Shown here piece after piece: positions 39,873 to 54,000 of a DNA stretch of 64,000 nucleotides. The translations under genes were made by a program, and so were the position numbers. Under the pieces are notes generated by a model that had not been told where the DNA came from, made no database searches, and saw nothing but the letters and a program-made list of their open reading frames with translations. The DNA lies in assembly GCA_004123355.1 (NCBI GenBank), contig SCHM01000001.1:12534193-12598192 (forward strand). The letters run 5' to 3'. Source of the DNA: Amphirosellinia nigrospora. Its lineage: Eukaryota > Ascomycota > Sordariomycetes > Xylariales > Xylariaceae. How positions within the stretch are numbered: the first letter of the stretch is position 1; each line of letters starts with the position of its first letter.

Positions 39873-42800
39873 ATGAATGATCCAACTACGGCTGGTCTCC
39901 GTACGACTGACTCCAATCCCTCACTAAGGCCCATCAGCAATCGGACGGGGTCAACACGACCCATAACCCCGAACTCCGGTAACCACCGTCACACTTTATT
40001 GAAATCAAACACACAGCGCCAGGGATCAGCTCTGCTTGTACCGTCATTGCTTACTAGCGGCCGTACATCTGCAGCCGATGGGGGCATTGCCCAGACCACG
40101 AGGCAAGAAAGATCGGCGTCTCGAACTCCCACGCCAACTAAGAATTTCGCCCGTCCTCCAGAGGTGGCTGGCCCAGGTTTGGTCAACCTCGAAGCTAAGG
40201 AGGCGGCTGAAAATGGAATACATCCTCCGGCCGATAGTTACGACCATTTCCATACTTGGCGCCTTCCGGTTTCGAAAGTGCGTCCCGCAGTATACGACGT
40301 TGAGGATGAACAACTAAGTGTCTTGGGCGAAGATTCCTCTACAAAACCAACAATGTTAGGTGACACGTACTCGGTAGAGGATCATTTTCGGCATAGTCAT
40401 ACGAATACCCCTAAAGTCCGCCCATTCACAGAATTTTCGTCCGTCCAAACCTCTCACCCACAAGAAGGAATCCAGGATACTCCAGAAGCTCCCACGTCAG
40501 ATCTCACTAATCAGTTCCATTCCCAGGGTGGCGAAGAGCCACGCAAAGAGGCCTCGTCCTGGGGGTTTCTCCCTCGGTTTGGAGAGAATCAGAGTCATCA
40601 ACGCTCAGAGGTATACCAGCAAGGCGATACGCCCGGCTCAGGGTCTTCGTATCCTTCTCAAGTGGGTTCTCAGAAGTCGGTAGCCAAAATTACAACCAAG
40701 AATCTCGAATCGGGCCCCAGACAGGAAAATAATCTCCAAGATGAAACAAAGAATAGCAACTTGAGAACTGCTGGGGGTCACGGCGAGAGCGAAAATGTGC
40801 TGGGCAGTAGTGGGAAACAAAGTAGGGAGCTGCTCGCTTCAATAGCGCCTACGTCTCCTATGACTTCCAATCCTGCAAATATTCATGAGGGACGGGAGTC
40901 ACTCCTACCCCCGAAACTTGAAACCAGTCGAACAGCTCGATGGCTTCGAGGATTACTGGGGTATTCGGAAGCCAGTGATCCTCCCACCCTAACGAAACTA
41001 CCGAGAAAAAGCCCTCCTCGACGGGGATCCGGTGACGATGTTAGTTCCACAGCTTCAAATGTGACTACCTACTCCAATGAAAATTCAGCGAGTAAACACG
41101 CTATGAACACCGCCATGCATAGCCTGGAACAACTCATGACGGAGGCTTTGTCTTTAGCAAATGAAGCCGGCGACCGGACATACGGGCATTTGGACGATGG
41201 TGACCTCCCATTAGAGCCTACATCGGACGCCTCGGTACATACGCCAAGTATTCATGAGAGTGTCCGACGCGACTCAAGCGAACATGATGGAGGGGCTTTT
41301 GCCGGCACTACTGAAACCCGTCATCACAATGTCGATGATAATTGTGTCCTACCCATGCCCCGGCCGGACTGTCGAATTAGGCGAAATCGCGTCTCCTCAG
41401 GACCACTTACATCCGAGGAAGACGATCTGACAGGCGTCGTCGAGCCCCGTTCAGGAGATGTCCCCGATAGTAGAGAAGTTAGAGAGTATATAAGAGTTTT
41501 CCACCAGCCTCCGATCTGTACCCGCGGTAGCTCAAAGGCGTCTCACGGGGCCAACGGAGCTGCATGGGATGATACCGACCCTGGCCAAACAAACAGGTTA
41601 TCTAAAATTCGATGTCAAAACATGAGTGTCTGTAGCCTAGATGGTGGCGCATCTGACGAGGTCGTTAACTTTTCCACCCATCATGGTCCCAGCGAGAGGC
41701 GAAATTCGGGGTTTCCTAGCCTTCAGAGAGTTTCTCATCATGCCACGGCTGGACGGCCCACCAGAGGCTCTATGAAGCAACGGCAAAAGCGAGGATTACC
41801 AACGACGCATGACCATGAATTAAGAAATGTCAGCCTTCGAAACAAATCCCATGTCAGTATTGGCGAAGGGCAGCCTTTTAGTTTCACAAAATCCGCCAGG
41901 CGGCAGCCGACCATTGCTCGCGACTGGTCTCCAGGTCGAAAACGGTTTGTCGCTGGTGTCGCTTGTATAAGCACTGCCCTGATCGGAGTGCTTGTCGGCA
42001 TCTATGCTGGTCTCGTTCCATCGATCCAATATTACATTGCCGACTTCCACCATTATGCGATCCTTGGCAATGTTGGTTTGTATCTCGGGATGGCAATTCC
42101 GAGCCTTATCTGTTGGCCGCTACCTCTGCTGCATGGGCGAAAACCCTACATCGTAGGTGGCCTGTGTGTAGCAATGCCATTACTCTTCCCCAAGCTATTG
42201 CGGTTAGCACTCGACGATCCCCGTACACCTGCGTTTGGAGAGTGGCGTTGCTCCTTTCTCGGGCATTGATGGGGTTCTGCCTAGGATTTGCAAGCATGAA
42301 CTTCCATTCCATGCTCACCGACTTGTTCGGAGCTTCATTGATGAGCAAGAATCCCCACCAAGAAGTAGTTGATGAATATGATGTGAGACGGCATGGTGGC
42401 GGTCTCGGTGTTTGGCTTGGCATCTGGACCTGGTGCTTCATAGGTGCCCTAAGCGTTGGCTTCCTCGTGGGGGCCGTAGTGATCGAACACCTGCAACCCT
42501 CATGGGGTTTATACATCAGCATTATCATCATTGGCGTAGTCCTTCTCCTGAACGTCCTCTGTCCTGAGGTTCGACGCTCCGCTTGGAGACGGTCTGTTGC
42601 GGAGGTACGGATGGGTGAGACGATATCAAGGCGACTTGCGCGAGGCGAAGTTATGATGCATCGAGTGCACACTGGGCCAAAATGGTGGGGCCAAGAAGTG
42701 TATCATGGGCTTGCATTATCTCTTGAGATGCTCCGGCAACCCGGCTTCACTATCATGGCTGTATATTCCGCCTGGATATACGCACAGATCGTCCTGGTCA

Positions 42801-44404
42801 TAGTGGTAAGTGCTGTCAACCCTCACCGAATTGACACTTTTTGACTAAAAGCACTAGCTTTTGGGATCGCTCACTTCCAGATCATATCGTTATCGCTCCC
42901 CGTATGTCGGCGCTGTCGTATCATCCGTGGCGATCGGTGCCTTCGCAGCCATTCCCTTCCAGAAGGCCAATCTCTTTTCCCGAGCCAGGAACATGGGCCC
43001 CAAGTCAAATGTGACGACCTTCGATAAGAAGATAACTTGGAGCTCTCGCATCGTCCGCCGTACGATCTTCACGTTATTCCTTCCTATTGCCGGCATCGCA
43101 TATACGGCAGTCTCCTCGGGACCACCGATTCATGTTGTCGTCCCCTCCCTATTCGCTGCCCTAATTGGGTTTCTCTCGTGTCTCGCTATATCGGAATGCA
43201 ATGGGATGTTGATGGAAGCTTGGGACTGTTCAGATCTTCAACCAGGCATGACTGGCCGCTCAAAGTCATCAAAGGATAGTCACAAACGCACCAACTACTC
43301 GTCGTTCCCTCGTGCCACGGCTGGGTGGAATATCATTCAGAGTCTTGGTTTTATATTTGCAGCAGGAGCAACCGGCCTTGGAGGTTCCATCACTCGCCAA
43401 TTAGGACAGAGAGAAGCGACTGGTGTTGTTGCTTCCATCTTACTCGTCCTTAGTCTTCTGCTCCTCAGCACCCTTATTCGGTTCAAGAGGGTACAGATCA
43501 TCCCGGACTGCACTTGTTCGGAGATGGACCGGTGGACGAAAGAACGGCGAGTCAGCTACCACAACTGGGCCGCGGCCGTGGCAGCAGCCAAAGAAAAGGG
43601 GACGGAACTGAATGAGATCCCTGAAGATGATGCCGGCTAGAGACCTGCTATCTTGGGCAACCCTGTGGATAGATATCGTCGGATCAACATCCTCGAGTTG
43701 GGTTCCTTAACAAGGTGGACTGAAATACGCAAAAGAAATCGCCTAATCGATGAAGATGCTCACTTAAACCGACAAGCAATGGCTCTAGCCCGCGATGAAC
43801 TTCATCACAGTGCCCGTCATAGCGCGGAGAAGATCATGCACAAAATCAGCAACAGAAGTCTGCAGAGCAAGTGTAGCCATGAAAGCAGTGATGACGAGCT
43901 CTTTGAGGCTCACAAGGGAGATGCTCACTCAGCAAGTTCACACCCAACACCCTCTCCGAGTCCCTCTCCGGCTGTACTAGAACGTCGTCATGCTCAGTCT
44001 CAACGCGCACCAACCACAGACCGTGGAAAAGCTACGGGCCGAAATTTGTTAGGGGTTGATGCTTCACCCAGTGGTGGAGGGTCGGGCGGAAGAAGTCGGT
44101 CCTCAAATTATATACCACGACCACAAAATAGCGTCAGCCCCGAGACCCAGCCGATACGTGCCCACAGTCCGCGTGTTGATGATCTCGCGATCCAATGCAT
44201 TCGTCCCGCCGAGGAATCGCTGCAACTAGTGGCTCGAGTAGCCACATGGTGGAGGGTGGGGAGCATAAGGCAGCTACTGATGTTGGCTTGACCGACGTAG
44301 ATCATGCGGAGAGTGCTCATACTCGTGAGAGTAAGGTTAAGCCCGCAAATCTAAGCTTGGAAGACGTAAACCTAGGAGATTCTAAGAAGCAGACTTCATC
44401 TTGA
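39873..44404 (+). CDS. MFS-type transporter with a ~690-residue N-terminal tail; two deletions and one in-frame stop
   Basis: Exons 39873-42805 and 42858-44404 (GTAAGT donor, CACTAG acceptor). Residues 1 to about 690 are polar, Ser/Thr/Pro-rich and without a known domain. Twelve hydrophobic helices follow, starting RKRFVAGVACISTALIGVLV, with a loop containing HGRKPYIVGG between helices 2 and 3, a long central loop (SKNPHQEVVDEYDVRRHGGG) and a helix IFAAGATGLGGSI. A polar C-terminal tail contains LGSLTRWTEIRKRNRL. It resembles fungal MFS proteins annotated as general substrate or polyamine transporters; the substrate is unknown. One base is missing in a C run at about 42188-42191 (LLFP then QAIAVSTRRSPY). 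TAG at 43638-43640 replaces a codon in an otherwise open frame. A further one-base shift at about 44190-44240 precedes the last ~55 codons. Stopping at the TAG would give about 1238 residues. Confidence 0.8.
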
Positions 44405-45295
44405 GATACGGGAGGAGGAATATCCCCTCATCGCTGTATGAATTCAGAGTAGAGTGTAAAACATCACGTAGTCCTAGACCAGAATCAAATTACCTATGAT
44501 CGTTTCGAAATCTTTGTTTCTCCCTTCCGGAGGTATTCCGCCGTTGTTTTATGTCCTGACGACTTTTCGTCCTCTCCAAGATGTCAAATCATGTTTACTA
44601 CGAAAGGGCACAACATGACCTCACCACCTTGCCATAATGCATGATCACTCCAACATACAAAGCGATAAACTACGCTGTTATTCTGTCACAACACATCTGC
44701 TACTACGTATTGCTATTTTGAAAGGCCAGAAAACAAAAGCGCCGAACAATCAATACCTGCCTATCTTCATACTCGAACTCAACTACAGGTCCTAATCGTT
44801 TAACCCCTAACTTTCAACGAAGAAGTCGTAGATAAGCCATCCCTGCCGCGTCTCCTTTTATAACGTCGTCAAATACAGGCCAAGACTTCATGTATAGGTA
44901 TGCTTGTCTGGCGACGGCCGGTTTGCCGAAGATGCTCCAAGGCGGCGACCCTAAAGTAGCCCATGGGCTCATGGGGCGATCCCTACAAGTAGGAACCACA
45001 GTAGCATCTATTTCAGTTCGGGATTTGGTCTCGGGAATTGAACAGCGATATTCGCTCTAAACCGCAACCGTCGTTATCTGCAGGTCAGGGCAAAGGCCAC
45101 TCTTCCTCCCCCCCCCCTGTCGCGATCTGTACCTATAGCAGCATACCGTACCTTTTTGTTCTTCATCATCATGATTGACATTCACAGTAGTGTATTGGCA
45201 CATGCTAACTAGCTGTAGCTAGCTAGCATAGGGCTTGGCAGGGCCGTTATCGAAGAAACTAACTCTTGGAGGTTAGGGCGGTGAGATGACAATGG

Positions 45296-45325
45296 ATGGC
45301 ATGGCATGGCATGGCATGGCATGGC
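45296..45325. repeat. ATGGC pentanucleotide microsatellite
   Basis: Six exact ATGGC units followed by GCGGC-type decay (GCGGCGCGGG). Confidence 0.9.
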
Positions 45326-45567
45326 GCGGCGCGGGCGACAAGAGAGATCGTAGCGCAGGCGTCGCGTGTACCTGTCAGCGCCAACTACACTAAACTAACC
45401 AGCCAGCCAGCCGTCAATCAGGAGATGGGAGATGGAAAGATGGAGATTGGGGCCGTGGGTCGGGGGTCGTCTAGCGTACTAGGCAGGGGCGCGCCCACCA
45501 CCCCCCTTGACGTCATGCGCAGGACTATTTATTATTTCCTCCTTTGAGATTAGTTTGATGATTATGG

Positions 45568-45595
45568 GGATAGGATAGGATGGGATAGGATAGGA
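45568..45595. repeat. GGATA pentanucleotide repeat
   Basis: About five GGATA units with one GGATG/GGGATA interruption. Confidence 0.75.
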
Positions 45596-46630
45596 GATGG
45601 GGTTGAGCGGGACGGACGGCAAATAGACTACATAACATGGTTGCAGTACGGGCATGGGGGTTAGAGAAAGCAAGAGAGAGAGAGAAGAAGTTGTAAGTAC
45701 ACTACACTACAACTGGGGGGCTTTCTTCTGGGGGCAAAAGGACGGTTGTTCTAGAATGATATTGTGGAAAAGACCGTTCTTTCTCTACAACTACACTATC
45801 GTCTCGGGGAAAGCCTGGGATGCGATACCTTGTCGCGGCCGCGTCATTGTGGGATGATTATCAGATCCAAGTACACTAGACTAGAACCCCCCTCGCTGAT
45901 TCATCTGGCAGGACAGGGCCAGGCACAGGCATTACATACGCCCATCTTGGTCGGCGCCCGGTTGCGAAAAAAAAATATCCACGCGTCCTGGCGATTGATG
46001 GGCTTACAACGCCCGGGGTAGTGTGTAGTGTATGTAGTGTAGAAAAGCCCGGGGAGGTCCCGGCATACATATGTATCGCTGTTGATGCTCGGTGATTCAT
46101 GTACTTGTCTGTCGGTGGTGGTGAGGTTTGTGCAGATAGTATAGGCATCCAAGCGCTTCGCACATTCAGATCATCATGATTGATGACGATGATGACTGAC
46201 CCTTACTCGACCTACACTACCTACGCCGATGGAAAACGTCGGCACTACCTACCTACAGCGTTAGTTGGGCTTAATTACATTACAGTACGCACACACCGCA
46301 TACCGTAACGGTTGTTCGCCTTAACTTAATGTTCGCAATTATTGCCGGCGACCAGGACAGGGATCGATCGCACTAGGTTAGTTTGATGAGGGAGAAGGTC
46401 TCTCTCTCATGAGAAAACACTAAATCGATCGTAAATAAAGATCTACCTGTAAGCGGGTGCTGTGGGACCCCCTTAGCTAGCTCGAGTCCCAGGAGGCTGG
46501 CGGTTGGGGCTTGGGGCTGCGCTGCACGCCATTGGGGATGGTGGTCGCCGAATAAGGGTACATCGAAAGAGAGAGAGAGAAATGAAAGAAAAAGGGCGTG
46601 TCATCATCTGATCAGAAAGAAAAGACGAAA

Positions 46631-46644
46631 TTTTTTTTTTTTTT
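46631..46644. repeat. Poly-T run
   Basis: Fourteen consecutive T, preceded by GAAAG-rich sequence from 46568. Confidence 0.9.
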
Positions 46645-48055
46645 CATTATTTATTTGTTTAGTTGTATTTGAATTTTACCCCGTATTTTGGCTTTTTCTA
46701 CACACCCCTTTTTCTTTGACGGGCGGGCTTGCTGGCTCCAAAAACCGGGGTCAGTTTTTTGTTTTCACGATTAGCGATGCCAGGTTGTTTCTCTCTCGGC
46801 GATGTTTTTTTTTTTTTAATCGTCCAGCGGTATATACAACAATCATATTCACCATTCCCACGGCACGGCTGCACGGCTGGTCACATGTACCGGGTACACG
46901 CGTGGGGAATTCAATGTCGTTAAGACGATGCCTGTCTATAATAATAAGATCTGCTGTCGAGCGGTGGGTAAAAACAGGTGATCTATATCTGATCGCTCCC
47001 CCCAAACGACCTCGGTATCTCGTGGTTTCAAGATCAACTCACCCCCCGGCAGGGCCCCGGCCTCTCTCTTCGCCCTTCACCTGTCAGGGTTCAGGTAGGC
47101 ATGTGTCGTAGCGAGCTTATGATTCCGAGATAGCGCATGGCGACACGTTTCTGGTTCCTGTCTGGTCTCTCTCATTCATAGCGTTACTGTGTTGTACACC
47201 GTACTACCGGGGCCCCTAGTTGCTGCTTCCTACACTACACTACTGTATCTCCTCGACAGTCTTTCGATCTGTTTCATTTGTGAATTACAGTATACTTACC
47301 TACTCCCTTATTCGTGGCTCGGCTCATGAAGGGACTGTATTAGGATAGGCCCGACTATTATAGCGTAACCGATCATTCACTAGCGGCCGTGATGACATGT
47401 CGTGTGAAAAAAACGTGTCGAAAAGATGGGGAGATCTTCCATACCCAGGCATGTCAGGGCATTTTCAACACTTCATGCACGGGACATTAGGGAGAAGAGG
47501 TGGGTTGTCTCTTATCATCGGAGAGTGCGGTTGCGTAGCCCAAATACGCAGTTCGTTGCGTGGTTCGTTCTGATATCGTGTGTAGTTGGGTGTCATATTT
47601 TGATTTGAAGGTATGGTACGAATACGAGTTCATGTTATTGTCGTGAGATGGTTAACCCATTTCGTCAGTTCGCAACGTCGGCTTGTACAGCACCGCAGTA
47701 ACAAAGACCCGTCACAGCATAACAAGGATTCATGTAAGTGCTATGTGTGTTACCGGGCCTGGCCTGGGGGGGTGGTTCATTGGTGGCCTGGGCAGACGGT
47801 CGCACGGTTTAGCCACGAGCGCACCCAGATGTGACCATGCACGAGATCGGAATCTGACATGAGAAATTCAGATCTTCCCTTGTCAAACGCGGACCGGGGT
47901 CGTGAATCCTCGTGTCGCGGTGCCGTGGGAGAGATGCAATCACGACCGCCATGGGCAATCTAGTGTACGCTCGGGTTCGTACTGGCTGCGATTAGCCGTC
48001 CCCTCTACCATGACACAGAGGTAACGATAGATAAGTACCACAGGAGGGGGGGGCA

Positions 48056-48086
48056 TGAGAGAGAGAGAGAGTGAGTGAGAGAGCGA
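48056..48086. repeat. GA-rich microsatellite
   Basis: GAGAGAGAGAGAGAGTGAGTGA type run; similar GA runs occur near 45668 and 46568. Confidence 0.8.
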
Positions 48087-51000
48087 GCACAACGAAGTCG
48101 GAAGTGGTTGCCTATTACAATATCCCAACATGCGGCAAATGTCAATCAAAGGGGGGGTGGGAAAATGCAATAAGGGTACTCTGTATGTAAGTAGTACCTG
48201 TAAGTGAGCCAGCACGGTTCGCCCGGGGACGCGTTGCGACGCCACTCCCACATGCAACCCTCGTTCGACTCTCACAAGCAACCCGGAGCGACAATTTCCA
48301 GCCCGAGTCATGTACAAGTAGGAATAGGATAGGATATCCAGAAACCGCACCGGCCGGTAACGTGACCTGTCAGCCTCTTTAGCGCGCACAGCGCCGCCAC
48401 GGATGTAGACGACCGTTCCATTATCTTGCCATGGGCTTAGTGGCACGACATGTTGCCCTCGCTCGCTTTCATCGCCTGGGGCCCAGGGTGCAAACGCGCC
48501 TAATGTCATGCTCGAGATCAGGTTCGACAAAACGGTTCCCCATGCTCGGGAAATTATGACAGGTTACAAAAACCCCATCCATCCCTTGATCCGTAGGGCT
48601 CCTTCCCGTTCAGTAGCCCGTCATCTATCATACATACCGTTACTATCAAGCCAAGGATGAGGATGGGGGTTTACGGGGGATAAGGAGGCAAAGGGTATCA
48701 TCAGGAGTAGTGGTCCTGTAGTGGTGGTGGTACATTTTCGCATGGGAACTTGGAGCGGGGCGTGGGAGCTGACTGATCTCGTCATCGTCGTCGTCCTGTT
48801 GTGAACTTGCCGAACCCTCTTACGCTACTCCCGTGCATGGCTCGTTTTCTAGAAGCGAGGGCGGCTAAGATTAAGTGAGATCCTGCAATGCATCTAAGAG
48901 CCAGATTTGTTCCCGATCGCGTCGTTGTCAAGGACCAGGCCTCGACAAGTTTTGCCGTTGGCGTATGCCTGATCAGGCCGCGGGCCAATGAGGATCCCCC
49001 GAAGGAACCGTTTCTCGCTCTTGGTCCAGCCAGCTAGCGTAGGTGTGACCCTGCGATCATCGGAAAGCAGCCACAGCGTCGCATCTGGTGTTCCCGGAGG
49101 GTGACATAGCGATTTCCAACGCATCGCCATGTAAGCTGACTAGGTGCGATGTGATGGAGGCTTGGGACGGCACATCTCATCAAGCCCAAAGCGACCCGTA
49201 CGATGGGCTCGCTTACATGCTGGTGGGCGGTGTCTTCCGGGTTTCAACAGTCGGCGAGGTTGGCGTCGACGAGGATAGCTGGTGCGCGGGCGAGCCAATA
49301 AATCCGAGCCACGGATATCAATGTTATGTACGTTGTAGCGGCCATGCAGATAGGATGCCCAGCACCCCCTCCGGCAACCCCATACAGAAAAAATGACCTG
49401 TCAAGGCATCGGGGAACCTATGGAGTCGCCGCCATGAAGCCGCTGTCAGTCAGGTTGACCGCAGGACCGACGACGCATCACGGAGGAGTCGATGCATCGT
49501 CTCACCAAAGGGCCTATCTATCTATGCATGGCCCTCACTACGGGTAACAGTTCAACGTCAGCCATGGGACGCGACACTTAAGTAAAACCCGGCTGCCTGC
49601 TGGAAATAATTATGTGTGCATCACCGTCTGTTCGACCACCTCTTCGCCGTGGGAAGCCAAGGCCGATCAGCGACTAGCACTTCCGGTACAAGCCACCGCC
49701 GCGTATATTCCCTATTACTGTAAGTCCTCGCGGCTTTGAGACCTTCTACGAGTTACACCAGCGGCTGCAAATGAACACCTGAGGAACGGTTTGTTGTACA
49801 GTTCGACATGCATGTCTCAAGCTGTCCCTGCTGATGAACGCTGATGAGGGAATAGGGCATGCAACTCGGACGGTGGTGGAGGTGATATACGCTACCTTAG
49901 TAGTGCTGTCTAAGGTTAGAGTAGATCATCCACTTTAACTAGGCAAGCATAGCCCTGGACGGTGCCGCGGGCGGGGATTTACGGGTTCGGGTCTGGTTCG
50001 GGGAAGCTATCTTGACTCCTCCCACATCCCTTCAAGGACTTATTTTTTTGATGTGGAACTTCCTCACCGATACGCTCACGTCAGAATCGGAACCAAAGTA
50101 CAGGTATTTTTGCATCGAGTTCACGACCGTGGCCAATATAATATAGGGTGGAGTGGTGATACGGTACCTGTGTGTGTATTTATTTATCTACCAGGTAACA
50201 CCCAAGGGGTAACAGGAAAAGCGTGCCACCTCATATACCAAGTATCGCAATGTAAAAAGTCTTGGTACACCAAAGACCAGCGATCAATGGCCTGATTACC
50301 GAGATGTTATTTGCGGATGTGCCGCCAGAGGGGTGCCCCTGGTAATGGTAATATAGAGCAGGCTTTGTTAATTGAGTCGGACGGAACCATACTATGTACT
50401 GCAGCGTTTAGGTGACCAACATTCTGGGGATCAGCAATCACGAGGCTCCGGCGAGAGCTCCGGCGTAGCAGAGTGGTGGAGCGTCAAACGGCTCGACATG
50501 TCTGTCCTGTTGCTGATGTAACGTGTAAAAAGACCGAAACGGAAATTGCACTGATGAGCAAAAAGCCAGCTAGCCCGCCAGCCGTTCTGTACTATAGCGA
50601 AATCGTTTTAGTTCGATCGGACAACGTTGATGGGGCACTAACCGTGGCCTGTCATCAGGGGGGGAAAAGTGGTGGTCAGATTACGAGTTGAGGTATTTGT
50701 TGATACTTCACATTGATGAGCCTACATACCGTAAACACACTAGGCGATCCGGGTGCCACTCACCACCAGATAGAGGCACCCTGACGGATTGGGATAGGCA
50801 CGCTACACTATCCATCCCGCCGCACCCGTAGCGTATGAGATTTGGATCACTCCATTCTGTTGGGTCGATGGCTGACGCTAATATCGATACTAGCTAGGAG
50901 GCACTCCACGCCTATGGAAACCCATGAACTGTGCATATGCAGCGAGTTTGATTCACGCCATTAGGGTCGGATGGCCATGCTCTAGCAGGGATACGGGACT

Positions 51001-54000
51001 GCTTAAGTTCTAGCGTACAGTAAATGGCATGATCCCGTGCTGCTAGCAGGCTGACGGACCCATGGGAACCTGACCTCGAGATACAGCGAGAAGCCCGAGA
51101 CAGAAACAAACCCACTCTCCCATCCGCTAGGCTCGGTGTAGTGTAGTCCAGCAAGGGGGCCTCATGAATAATTCGATATTCGGGTGCTGTCGTTTCCCAT
51201 CGGTTCTGGGACCACGCTAAGTCAAGTAAGGGACGCGCGTGCCTACGGGCAAACATTGAGGAACCCCGATGTTGTGCGCCATGGATGCAAGTTTGGCAGC
51301 TCAAGCCCCATCTTGAAGCTCGTAAAAGCGTTTGTCTCTTTTTTTTGGTGTACTTGTGAGAGGCCGGACTATCTGTCTGTCATATGTTTGGGATCGCCTA
51401 GATCGCTTACCGTGCTACGAACGGGAGGGATACTAGGTAGTGATTGTCCGTAGCCGCCTTATTACGGTATACGAGATGGCGACTGACGAGAAAGGCTGTC
51501 GGCCAATGCTGCTACCTGAGTCATGAGGTGTGTATAATGCTTGAGCTGTCATCAAACCTTGAAGCATTAGCGTCATGTACTGCATACATCTGGGTACGTC
51601 CTGGCTTTATCCCTGTTCACCACTTCAAGACAGAGGTGTGATATAGCGTAGTTTAGGTACTGTATACCGTACTACAGTGGATTGCTAGATCTAGGCGAAG
51701 CATCTCGCTTGTGATCGAATAGGTGTTATTTTCAAGGATGCGGGCTTATCCAGAAGAGGCTAGCTATTCGTCGGCGGTCGCAGGGACAGCAGCATTCCTG
51801 AATCGGATGCGTATCTGGGTTTCTGGGGGCTCTATGCGTTGTTTTCCCTTTTATTTCCCTTCTCTTTGAACAATTTACGAAGGCGTGTATGGCGCGCTGC
51901 ACTGCATTCCGCATGGACTCCGATCAACGTAAGCGAAACAGCCATTGAAGTAGCACAACGGAGCCAAACACTGCGCACGTACATATCTATAGGGAGCACA
52001 AAGGTAGTTAGCGGATGAAGGCTTTCTTTCGCCAAGCAAGTAGCCCTTCTATGATATCTACGATATGGGGGCTCGCTGGCTCTTTGAACTGCTACCAATA
52101 GACTGTATTAGTCATCCAAAGACTATTATAACAACCTCTGATGTTAAAATAGCGAATGAGAGGAATGAAGGGTACAAAAGACCGAATCCTCGGCCCGAGC
52201 TGCTCCTGCGGATTAGCATTTTCCAACTTTAAGCAAGTACATGGAAACGTAAGTATCTAATATAAGGGTTCTTGGTACTTGGCTATCCAAATTTCAAGGC
52301 AACTGCCCTGCCAAGCGTTTCTCCCCACCAAGTTCAATATTCCTTTCTGAGGGAGTCTTGTTTGGATGCCACTTACACCGCTCAGATTGCTTGAGTCTGG
52401 GTCCCTAAACTTTTGTTGGGCTGTCATACATGAATGTTGTGAAGTGGGTGCATAGAGTACGATATGTAAACGCTACATGACATGGCATGAGTTTGATAGG
52501 AACCCCCGATGGCGTCGTGCCATTAAATCCTATCGAAGCGGTACCAGCAGACAATGTTCTTCAGACCCATTGGTATTGGGGGAGCAAGGCGGAGTAGATT
52601 AGGCCTTAGGAGATAAAGTATATCTCTCACAAGCAGAGCAGGCGCGTACGTCGGACACATCTGAGGACGGATACGTACATCGGTGATTGATCTGATATCC
52701 GAGCACAACGCTGACGTGCGACGTGACCCTGGTTGAATAATATCGTGTATGGCATCGATGGTGAAGACAAACCAGAACCTGGTCCCCGCTCTAGGCATTC
52801 GAGACACGCTGGACAGACATGGTCAGATCGTACAAGTGCTCAGACTCCAGATCATCATCACGTTGTACTAAGCGGCAGACAGAAATTGCCAAGTACAGTA
52901 TAGCGAGGCGCCCAGCAAGCCTGGTTTTCGAGTTGTGCTTTGACAATGGCCGCGATGGAAGCGAAGGTGAACATGGGTTAGTCCCTTGACGTGTGGGAGG
53001 TGGATGATATTCAACGTGATGTTTCTTGGGTAGGAAGAATTCATTATTCAGCTCGTCCCTGAATGTCTCGGTTCTACAACGTGGCACCCCACACGCCGTT
53101 TGGTGATGAACATGATAGGCAAGTGATGATGCGTCTCTAGCCATGGACAAGGTGCCCGGAGAAATTGCAAGCCTTGTACGCGTGTAGCTATCCATGTATA
53201 GGTAGATGATTGCTCACTCTGGATCACGAATTCGTTCATATGAACCAATTGACATCAGGCTCGCTATAGATATATAGATACAAGTATCTACTTGTTTCCT
53301 GATAAGGCAGGAGCATCCTTGCAGTTCATGGGGGTTCCTTATTGGACATATAATTCAGCCCTGAGAAGTGGCTTGAATAGTGTACATTTCAAATCGCAGA
53401 TCGCAAACGTGCATATTTGCGCTAGGAAACATATTCCGGCGCATAGCAGAGATCACATCGCACCATTGCACGTGAGACTTCCGATCTCAACTAATCAGCA
53501 TCGTTGTCGAATGAAAAATGCAACTCTTTTGTATGGCATCACTATTGTTGGTTTCTCCCTCGTCAGGCAAACTACCCCACAGGATGCCGGTTTTCGTACA
53601 TAAGAAATCTTCGCAAACAAGCACGATGCAGCATCGAACGAGTTGTTCGACATCACAATGAGGCAGGTGTTGTGCAGAAAGCCAACCTTACCTAGAATTT
53701 CTTTCTTGCGCTTGGGCATTCAAAAAGAAGAGGAAATGAACACGCCGGCATTAGTACGTTCTGGCCCCAAGTTAGCTGGAATCCTTTCGCAGAATTGGTC
53801 GACTGTAGTTAGTATTACCAACACAAATATCTCTACTTCTAACACCAATGCGTCGATGTGGCGAGTCTCGAGCGGCCGGTAACATACAGTCTTTATCATA
53901 CACACCGGCTAAATCTAGCGGTTACCCGTATCGAAGTTGTATCGATAGTTACAAGTGCCACGGATACGGGTTTATTTCGACCATGGTGACCAGTCTATCC

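Noticed and set aside
42106-42672. 188-codon minus-strand frame over the MFS gene
   Set aside because: The opposite strand encodes clear transmembrane helices in conserved order.
47940-48530. 196-codon minus-strand frame as a gene
   Set aside because: It is long, but it has no domain, hydrophobic pattern or splice context, and it crosses a GA microsatellite giving a Ser/Leu run.
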